Positions 37,001 through 46,321 of a stretch of DNA of 64,000 nucleotides are shown in pieces. A program made the position numbers and the translations under genes. Each line of letters begins with the position of its first letter. The stretch's first letter is position 1. Source of the DNA: Owenia fusiformis (Eukaryota > Annelida > Polychaeta > Sabellida > Oweniidae); contig CAIIXF020000001.1 in NCBI GenBank assembly GCA_903813345.2, positions 23,455,915 through 23,519,914 on the forward strand, given 5' to 3'. The notes beneath the pieces were generated by a model. That model was not told where the DNA came from and did no database searches. It saw only the letters and a list, made by a program, of their open reading frames with translations.

Positions 37001-37703
37001 GAAGAATATTTTCTGTATTTCACTCGAATCATTGAATAACTTATAATATACGCATACATATAGTGAATTATATTACATATAGCGCCATAGAGCTGTTCCA
37101 AATTGCGAGTCCAAATTTAAAACATTCTTATCTTATTTTTGCAGTTGTTGTTCAACTCTAGACTAAATCCAGAAAGTACAAGGCAACATCTTCTTGGTTT
37201 GATGAGGACTGATAGCGAACTGTATTATGATCGCTTTCATCTATTCTACAACGAATCTCTTAGCGAGGTACGTATAACACTCTTAAAAACCAGAATATTT
37301 TTTAGTTTTTAAACCACAAGCGTTATTCTTAATTCAATGAATGGCGTAAATAGGAAAGAGGATTGAGCTTTGACACCCAAGTCTACATGTATTGCATGAA
37401 AACAAATTGCAAGAGGCAGTAATGACCAACACCTAAGAAAATCAAAATCAAAGTATCTATCTTAAACTGCGAACTTTACATATCATTCCTTGCCCCGTCC
37501 GACTTCCAATGTTTTAAAGCTTGCGTTCATTTCAGGTACGAGATGCACCAGATTCATCGGAAGTGTTTAAGAGCCTTGACCCAAACAACCAGGGTTTCAT
37601 AACCAGAGAAGCCGTTGAGAAGTTGGACAACATGCGACTCCAAGAACTAGCAGATGTCCTCAACAGAGCCCATGCCCATGGTCATAAACACGACGAACTC
37701 TAA
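31004..37703 (+). CDS. ER-lumen JmjC-domain oxygenase with EF-hand-like segment and C-terminal HDEL
   Basis: Eight exons join in phase to 422 residues: 31004-31166, 32402-32570, 32761-32917, 34822-35013, 35427-35559, 35757-35920, 37145-37267, 37536-37703. Residues 1-20 form a signal peptide (MELHFW, then hydrophobic). The JmjC core has WMSSGGTSSTLHYHADHDIH with His196-x-Asp198 as the first two Fe(II) ligands, GRKDFILIHP (Lys209, probable 2-oxoglutarate contact), and GDCIFIPADYLHQV with the third ligand His275. The Asp198-His275 spacing of 77 matches FIH-type hydroxylases. A CxxC (CLRC, 167-170) precedes the core. The C-terminus has an EF-hand-like loop (SLDPNNQGFITRE, 380-392; Gln at position 5 and Glu off register, so calcium binding is doubtful) and ends HGHKHDEL. 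HDEL is the ER retrieval signal. Likely a 2-oxoglutarate-dependent protein hydroxylase of the ER; substrate unknown. Human JMJD8 is also an ER protein but I do not see this as a clear ortholog. Confidence 0.86.
32100..32327. mobile_element. MITE with GCCTAGGTCCCATTTGCTCC ends, with a family A fragment inside
   Basis: Inverted ends (GCCTAGG...CATTTGCTCCGATTCAT and ATGAATTGGGGCAAATG...CATAGGC). The middle, near 32160-32265, resembles family A. It lies in JmjC intron 1, 74 bases before exon 2. Confidence 0.6.
32918..34821. other. JmjC intron 3
   Basis: No exon seen. CACGTGA/TCACGTG words cluster at about 33173, 33812 and 34141, and the block 33125-34160 has a higher GC content than its flanks, suggesting an old mobile element, but no matching ends were found. 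Confidence 0.4.
36153..36250 (+). repeat. tandem ATCCCGTATCAG array in a JmjC intron
   Basis: At least six copies of ATCCCGTATCAG with short spacers; one copy reads TATTGG. Confidence 0.8.
36271..36472. repeat. 202 bp hairpin around a CGGGCTATCGCCCTCGG core
   Basis: Bases 36271-36360 pair with 36380-36472 (arms contain GAATATGGATTTATTCC and AAATATCATATTGAC in reverse). The centre is ACTCGGGCTATCGCCCTCGG. Confidence 0.75.
36907..37041. repeat. 135 bp hairpin in the same JmjC intron
   Basis: Bases 36907-36952 (GTTATTCAATGATTTCTTGT ...) pair with 36999-37041 (... GAATCATTGAATAAC); both arms hold AAATACAGAAAATATTCTTC or its complement. Confidence 0.75.
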
Positions 37704-38238
37704 AGCCCAACAAATACCAAGATGGAACCTCTATAGATATATGTTTGGACACATATTTGAACTAGATCTAAATTAGACTTATTCCTAGAGGCAGTGATCT
37801 GGAATATGAAACCGTTAACCGTTGACGGATATTTCATACGTTATTTGCCCGTTTTTGTACCTAGATTAGTGATGTACCATTTCCGGGGTACCATTATTGT
37901 CAATTCATCTGTATGAACCAGTCGTCAGCAGTTGTATTCGTTATCGTCATTTATTATAATTGTTGTACAGAACAGTTTTCTTCATCTTTAGCCATCCTTT
38001 GTAAGGATACTCCATTTAGGCTTTAGCCAGTAGTGCATGTGGGAAGGGAATCCTTTAATATGTAATATTGTCTAAAATCTCAAAAATGTCATTATAGGAT
38101 GCATATTCTCTCCTATTCGATAACCCTAGGATGAAGAAAAGAACGTTTCCATGAAATCAAACAAGTATGACTATCCCTTGGATCTCACAAGCTTTAGATA
38201 AAGATAAACTCTGATAAATCAAAATGCGAAAATATATT

Positions 38239-38244
38239 AATAAA
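38239..38244 (+). terminator. candidate poly(A) signal of the JmjC gene
   Basis: AATAAA about 535 bases after the stop codon of the JmjC gene. Positional candidate only; the AT-rich spacer makes chance hits common. Confidence 0.25.
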
Positions 38245-38748
38245 TGGAAGGTGGCATTTGTTTCCGATCTTATCATATATTTATATTTTGTATTGAGTTG
38301 AAGCTGGTGGGAATTTAATCGTTGAGATATTTGTAGATGTGTTTATTTTTGAGATTTCCTCTTTAATTCTTCATGCTTGATTTCCTTAATCTTTCATTTT
38401 GTGAGGGATATTTGTTTTTGAACAATCGGACTTATAGTTATTTAGAATTTATTCTTTAATACTTCTGATTTTACGTTTTAGTCATCCGAATTTGTCATGC
38501 GAACTATGTGATTTAGGAATAAATTATGTATAAGCAAGGGAATCACTCTTGGAGTGTACCTGTATTCACATGTACATGTGGAATTTTGATTCAGTAAACC
38601 TGCCAGATGGCTTTTTCCATCAGGATGCCATAGAAAATTGCTCAGAGTATAAAATAACAGTGAACTCAGAAAAGTAGAACATAAAACTCTACAATGAGGA
38701 TTCGACCTGATATATTTGTTAGAAGTAAGATTAATACATGAATTTGGG

Positions 38749-39807
38749 ATGCAAATTAAGAAATATAAACAATCTATGTATGAGGAGAGAATCGAGAATG
38801 AGAAATCAATAAAGTCCGGTGATGAAGTCGTTGCGAACATCAACATAGACATAGAGGACCGTCCACACAAGGCAACAGAGGGGATAATGAAGGAGAATGA
38901 GTCGTTGAGGTTGATGACGGGCTTCATGATGTTCACAGGTGGAGGAGTAGCATTCGGATTGCCCGGGGTGTTGTTCACGATACGAAATAACAACCCAAAC
39001 AATATTCTAACGTCCTTAGGTCCCGTTCTCATCTCGATAAGCCTTGTCATGATGGTTGGATCATTTATAGTGTGTACATATGCATTTGATGACTCTGACG
39101 ATGATGCCACGGACCGCAAATACAAATCACAATACCGGAAGGCATGCGTTGTGCTATTCTTTGGGGCTCTACTCTGTGTACCAGGGGGTGTAGCACTTGC
39201 TCTGTCCAGACACTATGGATTTAACTCGGAACATGCATTGTCAATAGGCGGCATCATCAGTGCTCAAATAGGCGGTGGTCTACTTGTATCAGGGTTGATA
39301 ATGTGTTGTGCTATTCGCGTGCGTAAGAAAATGACGAGGCGTATTGAGGACAAAGCGACCTCAGAAGAAAACCTATCGGGTTCACAAAGTAAGATGACCA
39401 TTAACCGTGGTGTTGCACGTTGGTCACCGGTGGATACACCAATGATGGACTCGGACGCAGACGTTTGTGACTGCGCTTATTGCCCTCGGCACGGCTTGAT
39501 GCTTACCGGCAGGCAACCAGAAGAAGAGGCAGAGCCCTGGTGTCCATTCAGCTCCAGTTCAGATTCCGATGGACGCGTTGATCCATTGATCGAAAGGATG
39601 CAATTAAGAGTGATGCAAGGACGGAGTAGAAAATGCCAGAGAGGCAAGAAAATTGGTAAAAAGGGTGCTGGTAGAAAGAATAAACGGAGACAGCAATTAG
39701 ATATTGATAGTGGTGATGATATGAATGACTCTGATGATATGGACGATGAGGGCGTTGATGCGTATGATGGAATGGTTCAAATAATTGGAGAAATCATGCC
39801 CATGTAA
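38749..39807 (+). CDS. four-pass membrane protein with charged, Cys- and Lys-rich C-terminal tail; family unknown
   Basis: One uninterrupted frame; the first ATG (38749, G at -3) gives 352 residues, a second ATG at 38776 gives 343. An in-frame TGA at 38695-38697 closes the frame upstream, though an upstream coding exon cannot be excluded. Four hydrophobic segments: around LMTGFMMFTGGGVAFGLPGV, ILTSLGPVLISISLVMMVGS, ACVVLFFGALLCVPGGVALA and ALSIGGIISAQIGGGLLVSG. The first and second pairs look alike (PG followed by an Arg a few residues on, a short polar loop, then a Gly-rich helix ending in Cys), so the protein may have arisen by internal duplication. The short N-terminus and long tail are probably cytosolic. 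The tail has CDCAYC, an EEEAE stretch, a Lys/Arg-rich run and DD/DSDD acidic runs near the end. No domain is recognised. Confidence 0.75.
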   Translation: MQIKKYKQSMYEERIENEKSIKSGDEVVANINIDIEDRPHKATEGIMKENESLRLMTGFMMFTGGGVAFGLPGVLFTIRNNNPNNILTSLGPVLISISLVMMVGSFIVCTYAFDDSDDDATDRKYKSQYRKACVVLFFGALLCVPGGVALALSRHYGFNSEHALSIGGIISAQIGGGLLVSGLIMCCAIRVRKKMTRRIEDKATSEENLSGSQSKMTINRGVARWSPVDTPMMDSDADVCDCAYCPRHGLMLTGRQPEEEAEPWCPFSSSSDSDGRVDPLIERMQLRVMQGRSRKCQRGKKIGKKGAGRKNKRRQQLDIDSGDDMNDSDDMDDEGVDAYDGMVQIIGEIMPM

Positions 39808-40254
39808 ATGGCACACCTATACAGATCATCAAATAGATTGGAGCAATTGATAAAATAACAGCTATCAAATGATCAAAGCCATTGTGGGATCCACAACATG
39901 TACTATCCCTTATAATACTTCTCAAGTATAAGATGAAGAGGAACGCTGATGAATCAGAATGGATCAAACTTAGTATGAACGGTATTCATATTAATTAATG
40001 GATAAACATACTGGATGGTTAGAAGTTTTTTTTTCATCGGGAACTTTTGATCTATTTAGTTGTGCATATACCAGTTTTTGCTCTGTCCTCGTATTAAATG
40101 GATGTTTTCCGTTCGTGAGCTTTTTGTTTTCTTCATTTATTTAGCGACAGATAAATGGCGCTTTTGGCGTAAAGTCAATGTGATTAGGGTTTACTCGCAG
40201 TGGCCTTAGAAGAAGGTAAATTAGGGTAGAGAAGTATGATACTTGGTACTTGAT

Positions 40255-40260
40255 AATAAA
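40255..40260 (+). terminator. candidate poly(A) signal of the four-pass membrane gene
   Basis: AATAAA about 450 bases past the stop at 39807. A second AATAAA-like site follows near 40385. Positional candidate only. Confidence 0.25.
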
Positions 40261-40484
40261 ATCAAATTCATAGATATCGAAATCAACACCATCCGCCATA
40301 TTAGATGCGAAGTTTACGGCCGTTACCTTCGCTTAATACTGAGCAGTGACAATGGGGGACAACGTTATATTTCAAAACACTAAAAATAAAGGATTGACTG
40401 CATAATTGATTGGTACATCCCATGATACATCCCAAATATATGCATGCATCATTGAAACATTGAATATGGGACCATCGAATAACT

Positions 40485-40572
40485 TACCCTGTGCGCAGAG
40501 TCTAGTTATAAACTACCGACGAAAAGACGAAGCTCTCTTTTAAGAAGCGTAGTTGAACGAATTCAAAGGGTA
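40485..40572. repeat. second copy of the small TACCCTG...AAGGGTA repeat
   Basis: Relative of 25240-25315; it lies 37 bases left of the target duplication of the 3.48 kb transposon. Confidence 0.5.
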
Positions 40573-41680
40573 CGAATAACTGGTTTGCTCAGACGAAACC
40601 AAGAGTGCATTCACACCCTGGACGAAGTGATAAGGTCAAAACAAGTGGCTCTGATTTAGGAAAAAACGATCTTCCTAAAAATTAATAATTTTTGTACCCC
40701 AATTTTTGTAAGGTTAAATTCTTGTGGACAAAGAGGAGAATCATATACAATTTTGTATTATGTTCAAGTGGTACATCTTAAACTACTCAGTTCGTGTGTT
40801 TTAAATTGAATGGAACGCGCATTAGTGGCTGGAGTGTAAATTAAAGTTGAGAATTATATCTCCCGCTAAAAATTACGATTTTATATTGTCAAAATATCTT
40901 TCATTGATGATCAATGATGCATATAAACGTTCATGCACACCATCATGATATACCATGACATCTCATTTCTTCTCAGCCCTGAGATTTCAGGTGAAACAGA
41001 AAGATGCTATGAGTATCAGAATGCATGCACACCGAGATTGTATGTTTCTTTTCATATGTGCATTTACAGCATCGACAGTTATTTTAATTTGATGTGATGC
41101 CCATTGTTTTACTCCCGACGACGAACATTTGAGGAAAATAAGCGGTTATTGATTTGCGATGGTGATTTGTGATAAAACGCGGCTTTCTATACCTGATTTA
41201 GTTTCATTAATTTAACGTTTTCCAGTCATGTCCTATGACAATCGCCGTTATGAAGCGTCGAAAATCTCTTTATATTACATCAAGTCATGTGGAAGTGGCC
41301 TTTGGATGAAATAAGAGTCTAAGATACATGCAGCTTGTTAGACGTACGATGCCCGTTGTCAACGCAAAGTCCAAAGATCTGGATGTCAAAACAACCCCTT
41401 TATTTACACTGCCATTGCACATGAATGGGAATTATGTTTATGTCCACTATTTTAGTAAATCGTCTTGGACATTTACTATAGAACAAATCATTTGCCTTAC
41501 TGTATCTTTTGTTTAAGTATTGTGCGTATAGATCCATCGTCGGCAAGTCGTTGAATGACATCAGGTAACACACTGGTGAACTCATTTATTAGATCTTCAA
41601 TATTTTCATCTAGCATCTGTATCGTTGCATTGCCATCTGTGGAACTGTGTGCTTCATTGCTGTGACAAGATTTCAGGCAA

Positions 41681-41796
41681 GAGTACCGACAATTGTCGGT
41701 ACTCTAGACTCTGAGGTGGTGGCACGCTAGAGGACCGACGAATAAATTGTCGGTACGGGAGATATGCTGTGTTTACACGCTAGAGGACCGACAAAT
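41681..41796. repeat. cluster of ACCGACAATTGTCGGT palindromes, left group
   Basis: A perfect 24 bp palindrome GAGTACCGACAA/TTGTCGGTACTC spans 41681-41704. Variants follow at 41734-41754 and a half site at 41787-41796, each beside CTAGAG. A matching group lies at 43001-43154. Confidence 0.7.
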
Positions 41797-43000
41797 ATTG
41801 ATTTTCGAATTTTCTGGCGCATGCGCAATGCGCGGGGGATATTTCAGATATCATACGGATATTTTGGGAACAAGTGCAAAACCCGCGGAGGGCATTACCA
41901 AACCCAGTCAAAAAATGGTAGCCCGGGAACAGGGAATGGTAGTAAACGTTGAAAACCCAATATAAAAAACATGAACAAGTAAGACGTTAGAAAGCTATTA
42001 ATGCAGAGTAAACGGCTATACATATTCTATACAGACAGGATATTACTCCTGAGCCGATCAGGCGTAGAAACGGGCGTTTGCTACCCATTAGATAGAAGAA
42101 AATAGCTAGAATGTTTTTTATTTGAAGCTTATGGTATGAGGTTCCATATCCATCCGCCAAAAGGTATGACCCCTATATAGTCCATTTAAAAACCAGTGGT
42201 ATCGTTCTAAATAACCCATAGTTGGCTTCTAGGGTACCTAGTATGCCACTATTTGGTATCAAAATAAAGAGGAGTTCAACTTTCATTTGAATTACGAAAA
42301 TAGCGATGTAGGTCAAAATAGTTCCGAACGTGAGCATGTTTACTACGCGTTTGCCCGTCATATCAGAATTGAGGAAGTGGTAGCAAACGCGAGTTACAAT
42401 AAACGGACGCTGATATCTCAAAAAGTAACCTGACTCCCTATAATTTGATGTAGGTCAATCGAACCCCTATATGGACAGGTGCATTTTGATATATAACACT
42501 ATGGGGGGGGGGGGTAAGCGTTTCATAGTTGGTCACGAACGCCATATGTGCAAAGTATTGTTATGAATTTTCGAATTTGGTGTTGGATTACGGTACTCAT
42601 ACCTTATAGCACAATTTTTGATGGAAGTTGCATTTGGCTCCCTTAGTTAATGGCCACGATTCCATCTCGCATGAGAGAGCTACCAAACGCAAAGTAAACA
42701 GTGATATATTCCAAATGAGATATTTCTCCTGTGCCATGGCGTAGTAAGGGTAGAGAGCGACGGGGGCGAAAGCATCCCCTCCCCTAACTGTATATATCGA
42801 CCCATTAGATAGAACAAGAAAAAAGCTTTAAAATGTTTTTTAATTGAAGCTTGTAGGACAATTTTGATGGAAGTTGAATCAATTTTTGTCGAAATAAATT
42901 ATGGCTCAATCCGAGTGTGTTCGAGTCGTGCTCGCTAACCACGAGGCTACCAGTGATGAGGTTATTTCTAAAAGTAAAAGTAGTCGATTTATCTATGAAA

Positions 43001-43154
43001 TTGTCGGCTCTCTAGCAAAAACACGTAGTAGCCACTTGCGTACCGACAATTGTCGGTTCTCTATCTGGCACTACTAGGTGACGATAGAGTGCCGACAATT
43101 GTCGGTACCCTAGCAAATACCCCTGGACAGTCTCCAGTACCGACTTTTGTCGGT
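43001..43154. repeat. cluster of ACCGACAATTGTCGGT palindromes, right group
   Basis: Sites at 43001-43008 (half), 43042-43057 (perfect), 43091-43106 (one base changed) and 43139-43154 (altered centre), again next to CTCTAG or CCTAG. The half sites face those of the left group. Confidence 0.7.
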
Positions 43155-44102
43155 CCTGGAGCCACTCCGTGTATTATATCATTCATTTCATTGGTGATTT
43201 CATTGGTGGTTTCATTTTCAATTTTATTTTCAATTTCATTTTCTTTTTCAATGTTATTATCCATTGTTGTACGACATTTCATTTCATTGTTACTGTCAAT
43301 ATCTAATTTTGAGCATTTAGATACATGGGGAACATCACTGTCCAAGTACATTGTACTGGGCTATTGATATTGTCATGGAGTCTTGATCCTGAATCACTAT
43401 TTTTTTGCCACTGGCTTCGATCTCACTGGGAATCACATCTGAGAAATTTTTTGTTATCAATTTAATCGTTCCATTCACATTAATAATTTTTCTGATTTTC
43501 ATTTCATTTTCAGGATGTTTTAAAATCAAGTGTTGTATTATTGCATTAAATTGTTTTGTTTTCCCGTCACAATTGTAGCATTGGAAGCCTACACACCTGA
43601 AAGTAAACAAGTGATTAATTAGACATCCATTCCACGTATTTTCCATATATTCTGTGGGAATCAGAGCCGCGTTTTTTCCAGAAAATAAATCTAATCTCGT
43701 CTCAGGGACGTAAATTACTTCTTGTATTAGAAAAGTAATGGTGATATGACATTCCCTGGTTCATAAACTATCATATCGCCAAATATCAATGCAATTTGAA
43801 ACAGAGTATCTACCATTTTTTCGAAAATAATCAAAAAAAAATATTGCGGTTATTTACAAAAATATATTATTTCAATTCGTATTCATTTCGTTTCTTAGTA
43901 TTAATCGTTACAATATTATATATAGACAGGTGGATATGTCTTGGATCAATGTACCGAGTTTGAACATGTCAGGTGGCCAAGAAAGGGTATAATTTAAAGA
44001 AATAAATCACCCCTGCTCTGCCATGTTTATTTTTAGGAAGATCGTTTTTTCCTAAATCAGAGCCACTTGTTTTGACCTTATCACTTCGTCCAGGGTGATT
44101 CA

Positions 44103-46041
44103 AGAGGAGATGGTGAAATATAACAAAAGTTATGTTATAGTTTTATAGATGTCGTCGTAGCAGTTCAAATACTTGTCAGTGTCCGTCTTTCCAAGGTGCT
44201 ACGTACAACCCCAAAAATAAATTTGAAAAATACCTTTCCCCATTCCCCATGTTTTATTTATACATTTTAAATATATCATGGTTAAGTCAACATTTCAAAA
44301 ATATATCTACACCAAATTTTTAAAAGGAACATTGCATAATGTAGAACTGTCAACAAAAATGTACATTGAAAGTAAATCATGAAAAGGGATTTTGATCTCA
44401 AATTAAATGACCCGCCCCATGGAAAATCAATTTGATTATTGATTTTGACCTTTACATACCAGGAATGGATTTTGCAAACTATAAATAAGAACCAAGATTT
44501 TGATGTATTGATTTTTCAAATTTTGTTCTCGCCAGCTCAAGATCACAGCGATAAACGACAGTTGTCCAATCAGCGACGATGATTTAGCGGGTGTGTCAGT
44601 CACAGACCAATGGACCAAAGGAGTTCACCGTATAAGTGAAGGTTCATCTTTATAAGGGGGTTCCCCTCTTCTTTCCAAAAAAGACATGGCAAGAATAACC
44701 GACCATCGACCCATGGCACTCAAAGTTGGGTACACATGGGGAGACGGTCATACCAAATTAGTTTGCTTGCCTTTTATTTAACAATTTTTACGAACAAAAT
44801 GGGACATAAACAAAAAACGTTTAATATGATTGGCATATTCAAAATCGAAATCTATAAATAATTTAAGGCTACGTGTACATAAAGTCGGTCTCTTTCACAT
44901 TTTCCTCCTTGCTTTGAGGCTACCTGTGGAAAACACCAACCGGCCACAGGTCGATGGGGTCGATATTTTTCTTAAACACAGACAAAAAGATGATGGTGTA
45001 TAATTTAAAAAGAAACTTCTCTCACATTTTAATCCTTTATCTAACGCCGCTTTGAGCTGTGGGTTTGGATGCCACCCGGGGGATGCCACAACTTATGAGG
45101 AAGTCGACACTATGACGTATTGAGTTTGAGCATAGGTTATGACCATACATAAGTAAATGTATATCTATAGGGTAGAATCCAGAATTGGCCCCAGTACCGA
45201 TCAATGGAGAGAGCTTGTTTAGAATGGTGTAAATAGTGACTTTACATTAAACCCTTTGGAGTTACTATTTGCCATGGGAGATTCGATTTCGATTTCACTT
45301 TAAAAGAACATTTTCTGTCAACTAGAGTGTAAATTGTATCAATATTTATCTCTGATATAAAACAAATACAACACAAATGTTATAAATGGTGAAAAGTGTG
45401 TAAGTCCTTGTGCGATGATGGGCATTTTCGATGGACATTTTTGTTCGGAATTATAATGTATCTCGTGGATAGTTTAATTCAAGATTGATTGATTGATTGA
45501 TTGATTTGTGGCAATCGATCATTTATGATCAATGCTAGTTGGGATTAGCGCTCGGATACAATATGGATAGACGGTTAGGAAGGTACCAATATATGTTTAG
45601 TACTTATCACCACATGGAGTGAAACAACCACGATGCCTTTATAGGTCATTTCGGAATTTAGTAAGAAAAAAGATATGAAAAAGCTGGATTGTGTTCATGA
45701 AAGTTGCCAATATGCTAATTTAAGGAAATCTATCGTGGATATGCCAAACCAAAAATGGGTAGTTTATAATATGTAATCCCAATTAAAAGAATATTTATAG
45801 TAGAAATGCATTCCATGGAATTCATTATGGAAAATGTGTGGAATAATAAACGATAGCGAAATAATTATAATATTAGTTTAACTATTTAAGAGCGCAAATA
45901 GAGATTTGCAAGTTCAAGGGTATGTGACAAGAATCATGAGCCGAATACCACATACACTTACTATATAGCCCATAACCGATAACAATGATTTGAACAATCT
46001 ACATAATCAGGTGTCCGGAAATAAGTCGAGACGCATTAGCG
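44103..46041. other. spacer between the transposon and the NOS promoter
   Basis: No gene recognised. Contains an ATTG microsatellite and AT-rich sequence. Confidence 0.5.
45484..45506 (+). repeat. ATTG tetranucleotide microsatellite
   Basis: About five ATTG units in the spacer upstream of NOS. An ATT microsatellite is at 59056-59072. Confidence 0.8.
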
Positions 46042-46146
46042 ATCACATGAGATAAAGTGGGATTGAAAAAAGTATTCTATTGGATAAAAAAAAGTATGAG
46101 GAAGAAATGTTAAAAAATCAAATATGCAAGAGTTTAAGGCTATGAC
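46042..46146 (+). repeat. 105 bp direct repeat, copy 1, upstream of the NOS TATA box
   Basis: Begins ATCACATGAGATAAAGTGGG. It matches 46722-46826 at 102 of 105 positions, 680 bases apart. The NOS promoter and exon 1 lie between the copies. Confidence 0.9.
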
Positions 46147-46192
46147 ATTATAAATTCCGTCCAACAGAATGTCGTAAGGACGTCAATTTCAG

Positions 46193-46200
46193 TATAAATA
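46193..46200 (+). promoter_or_regulatory. TATA box upstream of nitric oxide synthase exon 1
   Basis: TATAAATA, 122 bases before the NOS start codon at 46322, with a CRE-like GACGTCA half at 46179-46185 just upstream. Together they make a plausible inducible core promoter. The elements are seen; their use is inferred. Confidence 0.4.
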
Positions 46201-46321
46201 GATTGGAGTGTAACGTCCATACTCCATACTGGTCTGATTTTATACGATCGTTTCAACTTTTAAAAGACTCAAAATATTTGTAGTATAAGATATAACACCA
46301 CCCTGAAGTACTATTATTAAA

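Larger units (their letters stand above)
41514..43596 (-). pseudogene. broken transposon-borne gene with C2H2-like zinc finger
   Basis: Inside the 3.48 kb transposon, minus strand. After a good acceptor (exon start 43596) a frame reads CVGFQCYNCDGKTKQF, then HLILKHPENEMKIRK, a C-x2-C ... H-x4-H finger like those in uncharacterised ORFs of invertebrate transposons. The next block (43351-43170) is in another frame and turns into low-complexity NEI/ENE repeats made by an ATTTC-rich microsatellite. A further open block at 41670-41514 reads MLDENIEDLINEFTSVLPDV and ends in a stop. Exon joins could not be fixed and frames conflict, so it is called broken. No transposase core was recognised. Confidence 0.45.
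40614..44097. mobile_element. 3,484 bp DNA transposon with 69 bp perfect terminal inverted repeats and 5 bp target duplication
   Basis: The left end 40614-40682 and the right end 44029-44097 are exact reverse complements over 69 bases, beginning CACCCTGGACGAAGTGATAA. ATTCA stands directly outside both ends (40609-40613 and 44098-44102). Identical arms point to a recent insertion. The inside holds minus-strand coding remnants (41514-43596), clusters of the palindrome ACCGACAATTGTCGGT, a 12-G run at 42503-42514 and a block shared with 61799-61887. A 5 bp duplication and CAC start recall Transib/RAG-type elements, but the rest of the end does not match their CACWATG; I leave the superfamily open. 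Confidence 0.85.

Noticed and set aside
38716-38748. Upstream extension of the four-pass protein from a TTG
   Set aside because: Not an ATG; 38749 is the first ATG, and eukaryotic TTG starts are rare.
43061-43351. Minus-strand frame rich in Asn, Glu and Ile
   Set aside because: Most of it is an ATTTC-type microsatellite; only the N-terminal bit may belong to the transposon remnant.
40614-44097. Calling the 3.48 kb transposon a RAG-type (Transib/ProtoRAG) element
   Set aside because: Only the CAC start and 5 bp duplication agree; the rest of the end differs from CACWATG and no RAG1-like sequence was seen.
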